A DNA stretch of 64,000 bases, taken from NCBI GenBank assembly GCA_963834755.1, contig CAWICQ010000009.1:868001-932000 (forward strand), written 5' to 3'. Below the pieces are notes generated by a model. It did not search any database. It was given only the letters and a program-made list of their open reading frames with translations, and was not told the DNA's origin. The position numbers and the translations under genes were made by a program. This DNA is from Dokdonella_A sp963834755 (lineage in GTDB: Bacteria; Pseudomonadota; Gammaproteobacteria; Xanthomonadales; Rhodanobacteraceae). This document shows positions 44,205-52,104 of the stretch, one piece after another; the first letter of the stretch is position 1, and every line of letters starts with the position of its first letter.

Positions 44205-46851
44205 ATGACTCTTGCCGCCGGCGCCAAGCCGACCGTCTTTCTGCGCGACTATCGCGCGCCCGCGTGGCGCATTACCGACGCCGAGCTCGAGTTCGAGCTC
44301 GATGCCGCGTCGACGTTCGTCGTCGCAAAGCTCACCGTCGAGCAGGCCGTCGCGCAGGCGGATGCGCCACTCACGCTCGACGGCGAAGGCCTCGAGCTGA
44401 TCGAGCTGCGCGTCGATGGCCGTTTGCTGAGCACCGATGCATTCGCGCTCGACGCGCGCTCATTGACGATACCCGGCGCGCGTAGCCGCGCCGTCGTCGA
44501 AACGCGCACGCGGATCGCGCCCGATTGCAATACCGCACTGCAGGGCCTCTATCTCAGCGGTCGCGGCGACACCGGCTTCCTGCTGACGCAATGCGAAGCG
44601 GAAGGTTTCCGGCGCATCACCTGGTTCATCGATCGGCCCGACGTCCTCGCGCGCTACACGGTCACGCTGCGCGCGGACAAGAAACGCTTTCCGCTGCTGC
44701 TCGCAAACGGCAACGCGGTCGGCAGCGGCGATCTTGCCGACGGACGCCACTGGGCGCGTTTCGTCGATCCGCATCCGAAGCCGAGTTATCTGTTCGCTTT
44801 GGTCGCCGGCAAGCTCGCTCGCATCGAGGACGAATTCGTCACCGCCGAAGGACGCCACGTTCGACTTTTCATCCACGCCGAAGCCGATCTCATCGAGCGC
44901 TGCGCGTGGGCGATGCAGTGCGTCAAGATGGCGATGCGCTGGGACGAAGAGCGCTTCGGCCGCTGCTACGACCTCGATGTGTTCCACGTCGTCGCCACGC
45001 GCGATTTCACCATGGGCGCGATGGAGAACAAGGGTCTCAACATCTTCAACGCGAAATATCTGGTCGCCGATCCCGAGCATGCCACCGACGACGACTATCG
45101 CCACGTGCTTGCGGTCGTCGGCCACGAGTATTTCCACAACTGGAGCGGCAATCGCGTGACCTGCCGCGACTGGTTCCAGTTGTCGCTCAAGGAAGGCCTC
45201 ACGGTGTATCGCGAGCAGGAGTTCGAATCCGACCTCGCCTCGCGCACGCTGCGCCGGATCGAGGACGTGCGTACGCTCTGGCGCGCGCAATTCAGCGAAG
45301 ACGCCGGCCCGCTCGCGCATCCGGTGCGTCCGGACCGCTACAGCGAAATCAACAACTTCTACACCGCGACCGTGTACGACAAGGGCGCCGAGATCGTGCG
45401 CATGCTGGCCGTGCTGCTCGGCACCGACGGCTTCCGCAAAGGCCTCGATCTTTACTTCGAGCGGCACGACGGCGGCGCGGCGACGGTCGAGGATTTTCTC
45501 GCGGCGCTCGGCCAGGCCAACGGGCGCGATCTTTCCGCGTGGCTCGGCTGGTACAACCAGGCCGGCACGCCACTGCTTTCGGTGCGCGGTCGTTTCGACG
45601 CAAATTCGCATCGCTACGAGATCACGCTCTCGCAGCGCACGCCGCCGACGCCGAATCAGCCGCACAAGCGCGCGCTGCCGCTGCCCGTGGCCGTGCAATT
45701 GTTCGGCGGCGACGGCGCCGCGCTGCCGCTGCGGCTCGACGGCGAGGACGACGCGGCCACCGACGAGCGCATCCTGTCGCTCGACGGCGACGAAGCGACG
45801 TTCCGTTTCGTCGGCGTCGTCGAGACGCCGGCCGTATCGCTGCTGCGTGGCTATTCGGCGCCGGTGCGCCTGGATCAGAGCGTCGACAACGACGCGCTGG
45901 CGCGGCTCGTGCGCCACGACACCGACGGATTCAATCGATGGTTCGCTGCCGACGCGCTGGCGCGCCGGTTGTTCGCGAACACGCTCGCAGCCGCGGCGCC
46001 GGATGAGGCGCTGCTCGCGCTATGGTCCGACGAGCATCGGCGCGGTGCTTGGCGATCGCCATGTGGATCCTGCGCTGGTCGCCGAGATCCTGACCGTCGC
46101 CGACGTGCCATCGCTGACATCGGGCCTTGCGGACATCGATCCCGAAGCCGTGCATCGCGCGCGCACGCAGATCGAAAGCGGGCTCGCGCGCGCGCTGCAC
46201 GCGGCGCTCTTCGAACGCTATGCGAGTCTCGCCGGTGGCGGGGCCGATGTCTCACTCGTCGCGCAGGCGAAACGGCGACTGCGCAATGTCTGCCTTGCGG
46301 CACTGTGCCGCGTCGATTCGAAGCATCTCGAGCTCGCTCGCGCGCAATTCGCCGAAGCCCGCAACCTGACGGATCGGCTCGCGGCGCTCAGCGTGCTGGT
46401 CAGCGCCGGCGCCACGGACGCGCAAGTCGCTCTCGACGCATTCGCGTTGCGCTACGCCGGCGACACGATGGTGCTGGACAAGTGGTTCTCGGTGCAGGCG
46501 ATGCACGCGCATCCGGGCACGCTGTCGCGCGTGCAGGCGCTGACTTCCCATTCAGAGTTCCACTGGAGCACGCCGAATTCGGTGTATGCATTGCTGGTTG
46601 CGTTCGCGCATCGCAATCCGCGCGCGTTCCATCGTGCGGACGGTGCGGCGTATCGATTCGTGGCCGACTCCGTGGTGCGGTTGGATGCGATCAATCCGCA
46701 GGTCGCGGCGCGGCTCGTCACCGCGTTCGGCCCGTGGCGGAGCTACGAGCCGATCCGGCGCGCGCTGATGCGGCATGAACTCGAGCGGCTCGCGGCGCGC
46801 AAGGAAAGCTCGCCGGATCTCGCCGATCTCGTCGGGCGCGCACTCGCTTGA
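44205..46851 (+). pseudogene. pepN: Aminopeptidase N (M1 family), single frameshift
   Basis: The gene encodes the broad-specificity periplasmic/cytoplasmic M1 aminopeptidase of about 880 residues. Motifs are GAMENKG (substrate N-terminus), HEYFHNWSGNR (zinc HExxH) and the third ligand Glu in KEGLTVYRE exactly 19 residues on. The frame breaks near 46020. The other frame continues from YGPTSIGAVLGDRHVDPAL with the helical C-terminal domain (LTVADVPSL, VMDKWF-like VLDKWFSVQAM) to the stop at 46851. All conserved regions are present, so this looks like a one-base error. The start is the ATG at 44205 (MTLAAGAKP); an upstream GTG at 44193 is possible. Confidence 0.88.
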
Positions 46852-46855
46852 ATCC

Positions 46856-46884
46856 GGGAAATGGGGAATGGGGAATGGGGAATC
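46856..46884. repeat. Tandem GGGGAAT repeat
   Basis: Immediately after pepN about four head-to-tail units of GGGGAAT (first one imperfect) occur. Similar GGGGAAT runs are, as far as I recall, common in intergenic DNA of Xanthomonadales. Function is unknown. Confidence 0.6.
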
Positions 46885-46948
46885 GGAAGAGCTACGGCAG
46901 ATCGCGCTGGCTTTAGCTATTCCCGCTTCCCTATTGCCTATCCAAATG

Positions 46949-46970
46949 AAAAAGCCGCGCTCTGCGCGGC
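46949..46970 (-). terminator. Intrinsic terminator of the 63-aa gene
   Basis: On the minus strand GCCGCGC-AGA-GCGCGGC is followed by TTTTT, 23 bases beyond the stop codon. It is a textbook intrinsic terminator, which supports real transcription of the small gene. Confidence 0.85.
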
Positions 46971-46993
46971 CTTCTCGGCGGTTGTGTATCGCG

Positions 46994-47185
46994 TCAGGCG
47001 GGGAGCTTGCTCAGCGCTTCGTTGATGCGCGCGCATTTCGATTCGAGCTCGTTGACCAAACGATCGTTGGCTGCCGGCTGCGTGGTGCGCACATCGTCGA
47101 TCGCCATCTCCAGGCGCCCGAGTTCGATCATCAGATCATGACGAAGGAACAGTGGATTGATGCTCATGGTTGCTGCGTTGCTCAT
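46994..47185 (-). CDS. Small conserved-looking helical protein, unknown function
   Basis: The ATG at 47185 gives a 63-residue protein (MSNAATMSINPLFL...) with an amphipathic, charged helix (HDLMIELGRLEMAIDDVRTT, then NDRLVNELESKCARINEALSKL). A GGAG site lies upstream. No membrane segment or known domain is visible. Coiled-coil or helical-bundle assembly is likely. The clear ribosome binding site and own terminator argue that it is expressed. The promoter should lie in 47186-47300. Confidence 0.6.
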   Translation of the reverse strand: MSNAATMSINPLFLRHDLMIELGRLEMAIDDVRTTQPAANDRLVNELESKCARINEALSKLPA

Positions 47186-47432
47186 GGTGACGACTCCAGA
47201 TTCCGTGCTGAGGCATTGAGCAAGCACCGTGCCAGCCCGAAATCGCGTGCCGATCGCTCCATGCGAGGTTCGACGATCGAAGATGCGCATGAAAAAAGTG
47301 CAGACGGATTTGACGATGCGCGTCGTAATCTGACCGACGCGTCAGAGCCGCTGCATCGTTCGCCAGTAATCCGCGACGATCGTCACAGTCTGCCATTCAC
47401 CGTTGCCGCTACGGTTCGGCCATCCGGAAAAG

Positions 47433-47463
47433 AAAAAGCCGCCGATCGGCGATCGACGGCTTT
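47433..47463 (-). terminator. Intrinsic terminator T2 of the small RNA locus
   Basis: On the minus strand AAAGCCGTCGATCG pairs with CGATCGGCGGCTTT (one G-U pair), followed by TTTTTCTTTT. It is one of the strongest terminator signals in the window, yet no protein gene ends just before it. Confidence 0.75.
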
Positions 47464-47561
47464 CCGGAACGGACGATACGTTTTTCCGGTTCCTGGCGCC
47501 CGGCACACGGTCCTCTTGGATTCCCCCTGTTCCTAAGACCGCCGGGCGCCAGCCTGGCAAT

Positions 47562-47585
47562 AAAAAGGCCCGCTTGCGCGGGCCT
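47562..47585 (-). terminator. Intrinsic terminator T1 of the small RNA locus
   Basis: AGGCCCGC-GCAA-GCGGGCCT on the minus strand is followed by TTTTT. It lies between structures A and B, so the locus may produce two separate RNAs. Confidence 0.75.
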
Positions 47586-47714
47586 GGTGCGTCCTCCCAC
47601 CGACGCAACGGCCGGCCCCTGAATTCCGACCATCGGCGTGCTCGCAAACGCCGTGCGCCGGTGGGAGTGCGTCAGGAATCCAGCAGGTTTCATGCCAGTG
47701 ATCGGGCCCGCGCT

Positions 47715-47723
47715 TGCTAGAAT
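47715..47723 (+). promoter_or_regulatory. Extended -10 element upstream of mnmG
   Basis: TGCTAGAAT matches an extended -10 (TGnTATAAT-like) 38 bases upstream of the mnmG start. No convincing -35 is seen, which is usual with an extended -10. It would start a transcript near 47730. Confidence 0.5.
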
Positions 47724-47760
47724 GCGCGCCGTTTCGATGCTCCGGCCGACCGGCTTGCCA

Positions 47761-49641
47761 ATGACTTACAGCGACTACGACGTCATCGTCATCGGCGGCG
47801 GCCATGCCGGCACCGAAGCCGCGCTTGCGAGCGCGCGGACCGGCGCGCGCACGCTGCTGCTGACGCACAACATCGAGACGATCGGCCAGATGAGCTGCAA
47901 TCCCGCGATCGGCGGGATCGGCAAGGGCCACCTCGTCAAGGAGATCGATGCGCTCGGCGGCGCAATGGCCGCCGCGGCCGATCACGCCGGCATCCAGTGG
48001 CGCACGTTGAACGCATCGAAGGGTCCGGCCGTGCGCGCGACGCGCTGCCAGGCGGATCGCGTTTTGTACAAAGCGGCCATCCGGCGTCGGGTCGAGACGC
48101 AGGAAAGCCTGGCGCTGTTCCAGCAGTCCGTCGACGCGCTGATTTTCGAAGGCCAGCGCGTGGCCGGCGTGCGCACGCAAACCGGGCTCGAATTCCGCGC
48201 CCGCGCGGTCGTACTGACGGCCGGCACGTTCCTCGCCGGCAAGATCCACATCGGATTCGCCCAGCATGCCGCCGGCCGCGCCGGGGATCCGCCGGCGCAG
48301 AAGCTCGCCGAAGCGCTGCGCGAGCTGCCGTTCGCAGTCGGCCGGCTCAAGACCGGCACGCCGCCGCGCATCGACGGGCGCACGATCGATTACTCGGCGC
48401 TCGACGAGCAGCCCGGCGACGATCCCGCGCCGGTATTCTCGTTCCTCGGTTCGAGCGCCGAGCATCCGCGCCAGGTCAGCTGCTGGATCACGCACACGTC
48501 CGAACAGACGCACGACATCATCCGCGGCGCGCTCGACCGCTCGCCGCTTTACGGCGGCGTCATCGAAGGCGTCGGGCCGCGCTACTGCCCGTCGATCGAG
48601 GACAAGGTCGTGCGCTTCGCCGACAAGGCGTCGCACCAGATTTTCATCGAGCCCGAAGGTCTCGAAACGACCGAGATCTACCCGAACGGCATCTCGACGT
48701 CGTTGCCGTTCGACGTGCAGCTCGCGCTCGTGCATTCGATCAGCGGCCTCGAGCGCGCGCATATCACGCGTCCGGGCTACGCGATCGAATACGACTATTT
48801 CGATCCGCGCGGACTGAAGCCATCGCTGGAAACCAAGTCCGTCGAAGGCCTCTACTTCGCCGGTCAGATCAATGGCACGACCGGCTACGAAGAAGCGGCA
48901 GCGCAAGGACTCATTGCTGGACTCAATGCCGCGCGCGCAACGCAAGATCGCCAGGCATGGACGCCGCGACGCGACGAGGCCTATATCGGTGTGCTGATCG
49001 ACGATCTGGTCACCAACGGCACCAATGAGCCGTATCGCATGTTCACTTCGCGCGCGGAATATCGCCTGCACCTGCGCGAGGACAACGCGGACCTGCGGCT
49101 CAGCGAACGCGGCTTCGCGCTCGGCAGCGTGCCGCGCGACCGGTATGACGCGCTGTGCCGCAAGCGCGACGCGATCGCGCGCGAGAGCGAGCGCCTGCGC
49201 GGGCTGTGGGCGACGCCGGGCAATGCGCTGGGACGCGAAGTCGAACGCGCACTCGGTTTCGCGCCGACGCGCGAGACGCACGCGCTGGATCTGTTGCGGC
49301 GGCCGGGTCTGGCCTACGCCGACCTCGCGCGCGTCGACGGCATCGGCGCCGGCGTCGACGATGCGCACGTCATCGAGCAGATCGAAGTGCAGGCGCGCTA
49401 CGCCGGTTATCTGGAACGCCAGCGCGCGGAGATCGAACGCCAGCATCGCAACGAGGAAACCGCGATTCCCGACCGCTTCGACTTCGCCGGCGTCAGCGGA
49501 CTTTCCGCCGAAGTGCTGGCGAAACTTCTGGCCGTGCAGCCGCGGACGATCGGTCAGGCGATGCGCATTTCGGGTGTGACGCCAGCGGCGATATCACTGC
49601 TGCTCGTGCATCTCAAACGCGGCGGCCGGCGCGTGGCCTGA
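47761..49641 (+). CDS. mnmG: tRNA uridine 5-carboxymethylaminomethyl modification enzyme
   Basis: The 626-residue FAD protein works with MnmE to modify U34 of tRNAs. The N-terminal FAD-binding motif is VIVIGGGHAGTEAALASAR. Family signatures CNPAIGGIGKGHLVKEIDALGG and GPRYCPSIEDK are fully present, as are PEGLETTEIYPNGISTSLP and GQINGTTGYEEAAAQGL. Two conserved Cys (CNPAIGG and RYCPSIEDK) are kept. The C-terminal helical domain that contacts MnmE ends ISLLLVHLKRGG. Start 47761 gives MTYSDYDVIVIGGG, matching homologs; the open frame upstream is not coding. Confidence 0.97.
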   Translation: MTYSDYDVIVIGGGHAGTEAALASARTGARTLLLTHNIETIGQMSCNPAIGGIGKGHLVKEIDALGGAMAAAADHAGIQWRTLNASKGPAVRATRCQADRVLYKAAIRRRVETQESLALFQQSVDALIFEGQRVAGVRTQTGLEFRARAVVLTAGTFLAGKIHIGFAQHAAGRAGDPPAQKLAEALRELPFAVGRLKTGTPPRIDGRTIDYSALDEQPGDDPAPVFSFLGSSAEHPRQVSCWITHTSEQTHDIIRGALDRSPLYGGVIEGVGPRYCPSIEDKVVRFADKASHQIFIEPEGLETTEIYPNGISTSLPFDVQLALVHSISGLERAHITRPGYAIEYDYFDPRGLKPSLETKSVEGLYFAGQINGTTGYEEAAAQGLIAGLNAARATQDRQAWTPRRDEAYIGVLIDDLVTNGTNEPYRMFTSRAEYRLHLREDNADLRLSERGFALGSVPRDRYDALCRKRDAIARESERLRGLWATPGNALGREVERALGFAPTRETHALDLLRRPGLAYADLARVDGIGAGVDDAHVIEQIEVQARYAGYLERQRAEIERQHRNEETAIPDRFDFAGVSGLSAEVLAKLLAVQPRTIGQAMRISGVTPAAISLLLVHLKRGGRRVA

Positions 49642-49686
49642 GATGATTTCCCTCTCCCTTTTTGCGGAGAGGAATCCGACGGGCAT

Positions 49687-49819
49687 CCCCTCTCCCGCTT
49701 GCGGGAGAGGGTAGGGTGAGGGCCAGCGGGTTCGACCCTTGCTACATGAGAGCAACACGCTCCCTCCAACTCCCCTCACCTGCCCTTCGGGCGACCTCTC
49801 CCGCAAGCGGGAGAGGTGA
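49687..49819. repeat. Pair of inverted REP-like elements
   Basis: Two hairpins CCCTCTCCCGC-TT-GCGGGAGAGGG (49688-49711) and CCTCTCCCGC-AA-GCGGGAGAGG (49795-49816) flank a spacer. The first is followed by TAGGGTGAGGG and the second preceded by CCCCTCACCTGCCCTTCGGG, so they are in opposite orientation. This is the typical intergenic repeat of Xanthomonadales and related groups. It lies between the convergent mnmG and lipoprotein genes and may help end transcripts from both sides. Confidence 0.8.
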
Positions 49820-49824
49820 AAGAA

Positions 49825-50669
49825 TCAATGCTTCTTCGCAGCGTCCACCTTTTCCTGCGCCATCTGAAACGCCTTCGTCGCCGCGTCGTGGATCGCCGCG
49901 ACGTCCTTGTCCGCGAGCGCGTCGCCACCCTGCTTCTCGTTGACAATGACGCTGCCGTTATCGTCCCAGCCGATCGTCGCGCCGCCCTGCTGTTTGACGA
50001 ACATCGGCTTGTCGTCCTTGAACGCATACTTGACCGAGGTGCGGCCGCCTTTGTCGTATTCGGTGTTGACGCGTACGAAGCGCACTTTGTTCATCTCGGC
50101 GAACGCGTCCCAACCGATCGAAGCGTCGTCGGTGGTGTACGTGCCATTGACCGTCTTCATGCCGCCGATGCGCGATCTGCAGCTTGGCGTATTCGTCCTT
50201 GAGCTTCTCGCCTGCGGTCGGTTCCGGCGTCAATATGATCTGCGCGGTGGCGGGCGAACCACCGGTCAGACACGGGCGCGGTCAACGCGGGCATGAAGCG
50301 GCGCTCGCCGTCGGTCAGCACTGCGTTGAGCGTATAGATGCGCCCCGGATCGATCTTGGACGGATCAATGTCCAGCGAAAAATTGAACGGCGGCTGGCCG
50401 CTGACATCGATCGTCTTCATCGCGACCGGAATCTCGGGTTGGGCCACGTCGACGAGCTTGATGTCGAGCTTGGCGCCCGCGCCGACGGCAACGGGATCCT
50501 TCAGCGTAACGCTGCCGGTCACCGCCGACGGGATCGACGCCTGCTTGCCCGGATTGCTGCCATTCGAGGGCGCGCGCGTCTGTCCCGTCGCCGGCGAATT
50601 CTGGCTCGGCGAATTGCAGCCGGCCAGCGTTGCCAACGCGACGAACGCTACGATCGAAAGGTTTCTCAT
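49825..50669 (-). pseudogene. YbaY-like lipoprotein with extra C-terminal domain, two frameshifts
   Basis: From 50669 the protein has a lipobox (IVAFVALATLAGCNS) and a YbaY-type beta domain (VTGSVTLKDPVAVGAGAKL, then DIDPSKIDPGRIYTLNAVLTD). Near 50267 the frame must move to reach LTGGSPATAQIILTPEP and DEYAKLQ. Near 50165 it moves again to reach IGGMKTVNGTYTTDDASIGW and the remaining C-terminal domain (RFVRVNTEYDKGGR, ending EKVDAAKKH). Joined, this gives about 280 residues. Both breaks are single-base type and every part is coherent, so sequence errors are likely. A GGAGG site precedes the ATG at 50669. Function is unknown; YbaY is a lipoprotein linked to glycolipid phenotypes in E. coli. Confidence 0.72.
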
Positions 50670-50966
50670 GACGCAGTCCTCCAAGAACGAAGAGAATCGT
50701 AGTTCACGCGCAAGCATAGCGCCAGGCAGGTGAATGCATAGCAGCGGGTTGCGCGAACGCTCCGGCGCGGGACACGCCGGTCCATGCCTGAAACCGGCCG
50801 ATTCGTCGGCCAATTTCGCGGGATGGCGACGATAATGCGTGCGCGTTCAGCGTGCAATCGGCAGCGTTTTGCGGCGATTCATCGCATCGGGCGCCTTGCG
50901 GAAACTTAACAATCTCGCCGGCCGAGTTGTGCATCGGCCCGCGATGAATCGTCGCACCATGGCGCG

Positions 50967-51869
50967 CTATGCCGTACGCCGCACGGTGTTGCGACCTTCC
51001 TGCTTGGCGCGATAGAGCTGCTCGTCGGCCGCGCGCAGCAGGTCGCTCGATCCGGTCATGCCGGCCAGCCACGCCGCGGCGCCGATGCTCACCGTCACGC
51101 GCTGGGGGCCGCCGTCGCTGGTCGACGCGATGTCGTGCTCGGCGATCGCCAAGCGCAAGCGCTCGGCGAACTCGACGGCTTGCTCGACGGTGTGTTCGGG
51201 CAGCACGGCCGCGAATTCCTCGCCGCCGATGCGCGCGATGATGAATTCTTCGCGCGCGTGCGCACTCACCGTTCGCGCGACGCGTTTCAAGACGCCATCG
51301 CCGGCGGGATGTCCCAAGCGATCGTTGATCGCCTTGAAGTGATCGATGTCGATGATCAGAAGCGCCAGCGGCCGACGATGGTTGGCGGCGCGCGCGAGCT
51401 CTTTTTCGAGCAGCTCGAGAAATTGCCGGCGGTTGTAGAGATCGGTCAGGGGATCGACCGTTGCGAGCTGATAGATTTCTTCGTGGTAGCGCGCTTCGAC
51501 CGACGAGCGGTCCATGAATTTGAGCACGCAGCTGCCGATCGTGATGTGGTCGCCGTCCTTGAGCTCGGCCTCGATGATCGGCTGATCGTTGAGGAAGGTC
51601 TTGTTGGTCGAGTCGAGATCCTTGACGCGATAGCCGGACGGCTCGCGCCAGATCTTCGAATGCTCGCGCGAGACGCTGCGTTCGAGGATCTGGAATTCGC
51701 ACTCCGGGCCGCGGCCGATCACCAGCGGCTGATCGCCGATATCGATGCGCTGGCCCAGGCGCTGGCCTTGCAGCACGACCAGGCAGGCGGGCTCACGCCC
51801 GTCGGGATAGGCGCGCGCGGGGCGTATGGAGCGGCGTTGTGTGGTGCCGTCGTCGTGACGTGCGCTCAT
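50967..51869 (-). CDS. FHA-GGDEF diguanylate cyclase
   Basis: This 300-residue cytoplasmic protein has an N-terminal FHA domain at about 48-110 (LVIGRGPECEFQILERSVSREHSKIWRE, then DSTNKTFLN). A GGDEF domain follows at about 135-295: DPLTDLYNRRQFLELL, DIDHFKAINDRLGHPAGD and catalytic GGEEF. All residues for cyclic-di-GMP synthesis are kept. The inhibitory RxxD motif before GGEEF reads REEF, so product inhibition is probably lost. The intact FHA (Gly-Arg, Ser-x-x-His, Asn) suggests control by threonine phosphorylation. Confidence 0.92.
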   Translation of the reverse strand: MSARHDDGTTQRRSIRPARAYPDGREPACLVVLQGQRLGQRIDIGDQPLVIGRGPECEFQILERSVSREHSKIWREPSGYRVKDLDSTNKTFLNDQPIIEAELKDGDHITIGSCVLKFMDRSSVEARYHEEIYQLATVDPLTDLYNRRQFLELLEKELARAANHRRPLALLIIDIDHFKAINDRLGHPAGDGVLKRVARTVSAHAREEFIIARIGGEEFAAVLPEHTVEQAVEFAERLRLAIAEHDIASTSDGGPQRVTVSIGAAAWLAGMTGSSDLLRAADEQLYRAKQEGRNTVRRTA

Positions 51870-52104
51870 CGGCGGTCCGCTGGGCGGGTGCAGCCGGAAC
51901 AGTTTACGCGAAGGGGCCGGGGCGTTTGCAGGCGGTCAAGGCGGCACGGGAGGAAGAGTGGGTGCCGATTGAGGCGCAATCTCTTACGGCCATCATGGGG
52001 AAAATGGTCGATCGGCACCCACCGCTAATCTAGACGTAGCGGGAGGCCAAAATCCGGACACGAATATCGTTCGGATCGCGTTAAAACCCAAAAAAAAGAT
52101 GGTT

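Larger units (their letters stand above)
47428..47690 (-). ncRNA. Candidate structured small RNA locus with two intrinsic terminators
   Basis: The minus strand between the 63-aa gene and mnmG holds four strong structures in a row. (A) CTCCCACCG (47659-47667) pairs with CGGTGGGAG (47594-47602) and the stem extends inward with further pairs. (T1) AGGCCCGC/GCGGGCCT then TTTTT (47562-47585). (B) CTGGCGCCCGGC pairs perfectly over 12 bases (47541-47552 with 47493-47504), closing a loop with AGGAACAGGGGGAA. (T2) a long stem of about 14 pairs followed by TTTTTCTTTT (47433-47463). About ten GGA triplets occur, several in loops, as in Csr/Rsm-type RNAs. Minus-strand frames are open here, but the paired bases do not look like a coding gene. 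This could be one or two RNAs of about 140 and 120 bases. Confidence 0.5.

Noticed and set aside
47409..47693. A 94-codon minus-strand frame across the small RNA locus
   Set aside because: The codons fall inside strong paired stems and terminators, with no ribosome binding site or recognisable domain; kept only as an alternative to the RNA reading.
52080..52104. A-rich run after glyS as an intrinsic terminator
   Set aside because: The T-run on the minus strand lies inside a weak AAAACC/GGTTTT pair and not after a GC stem, so it was not called.
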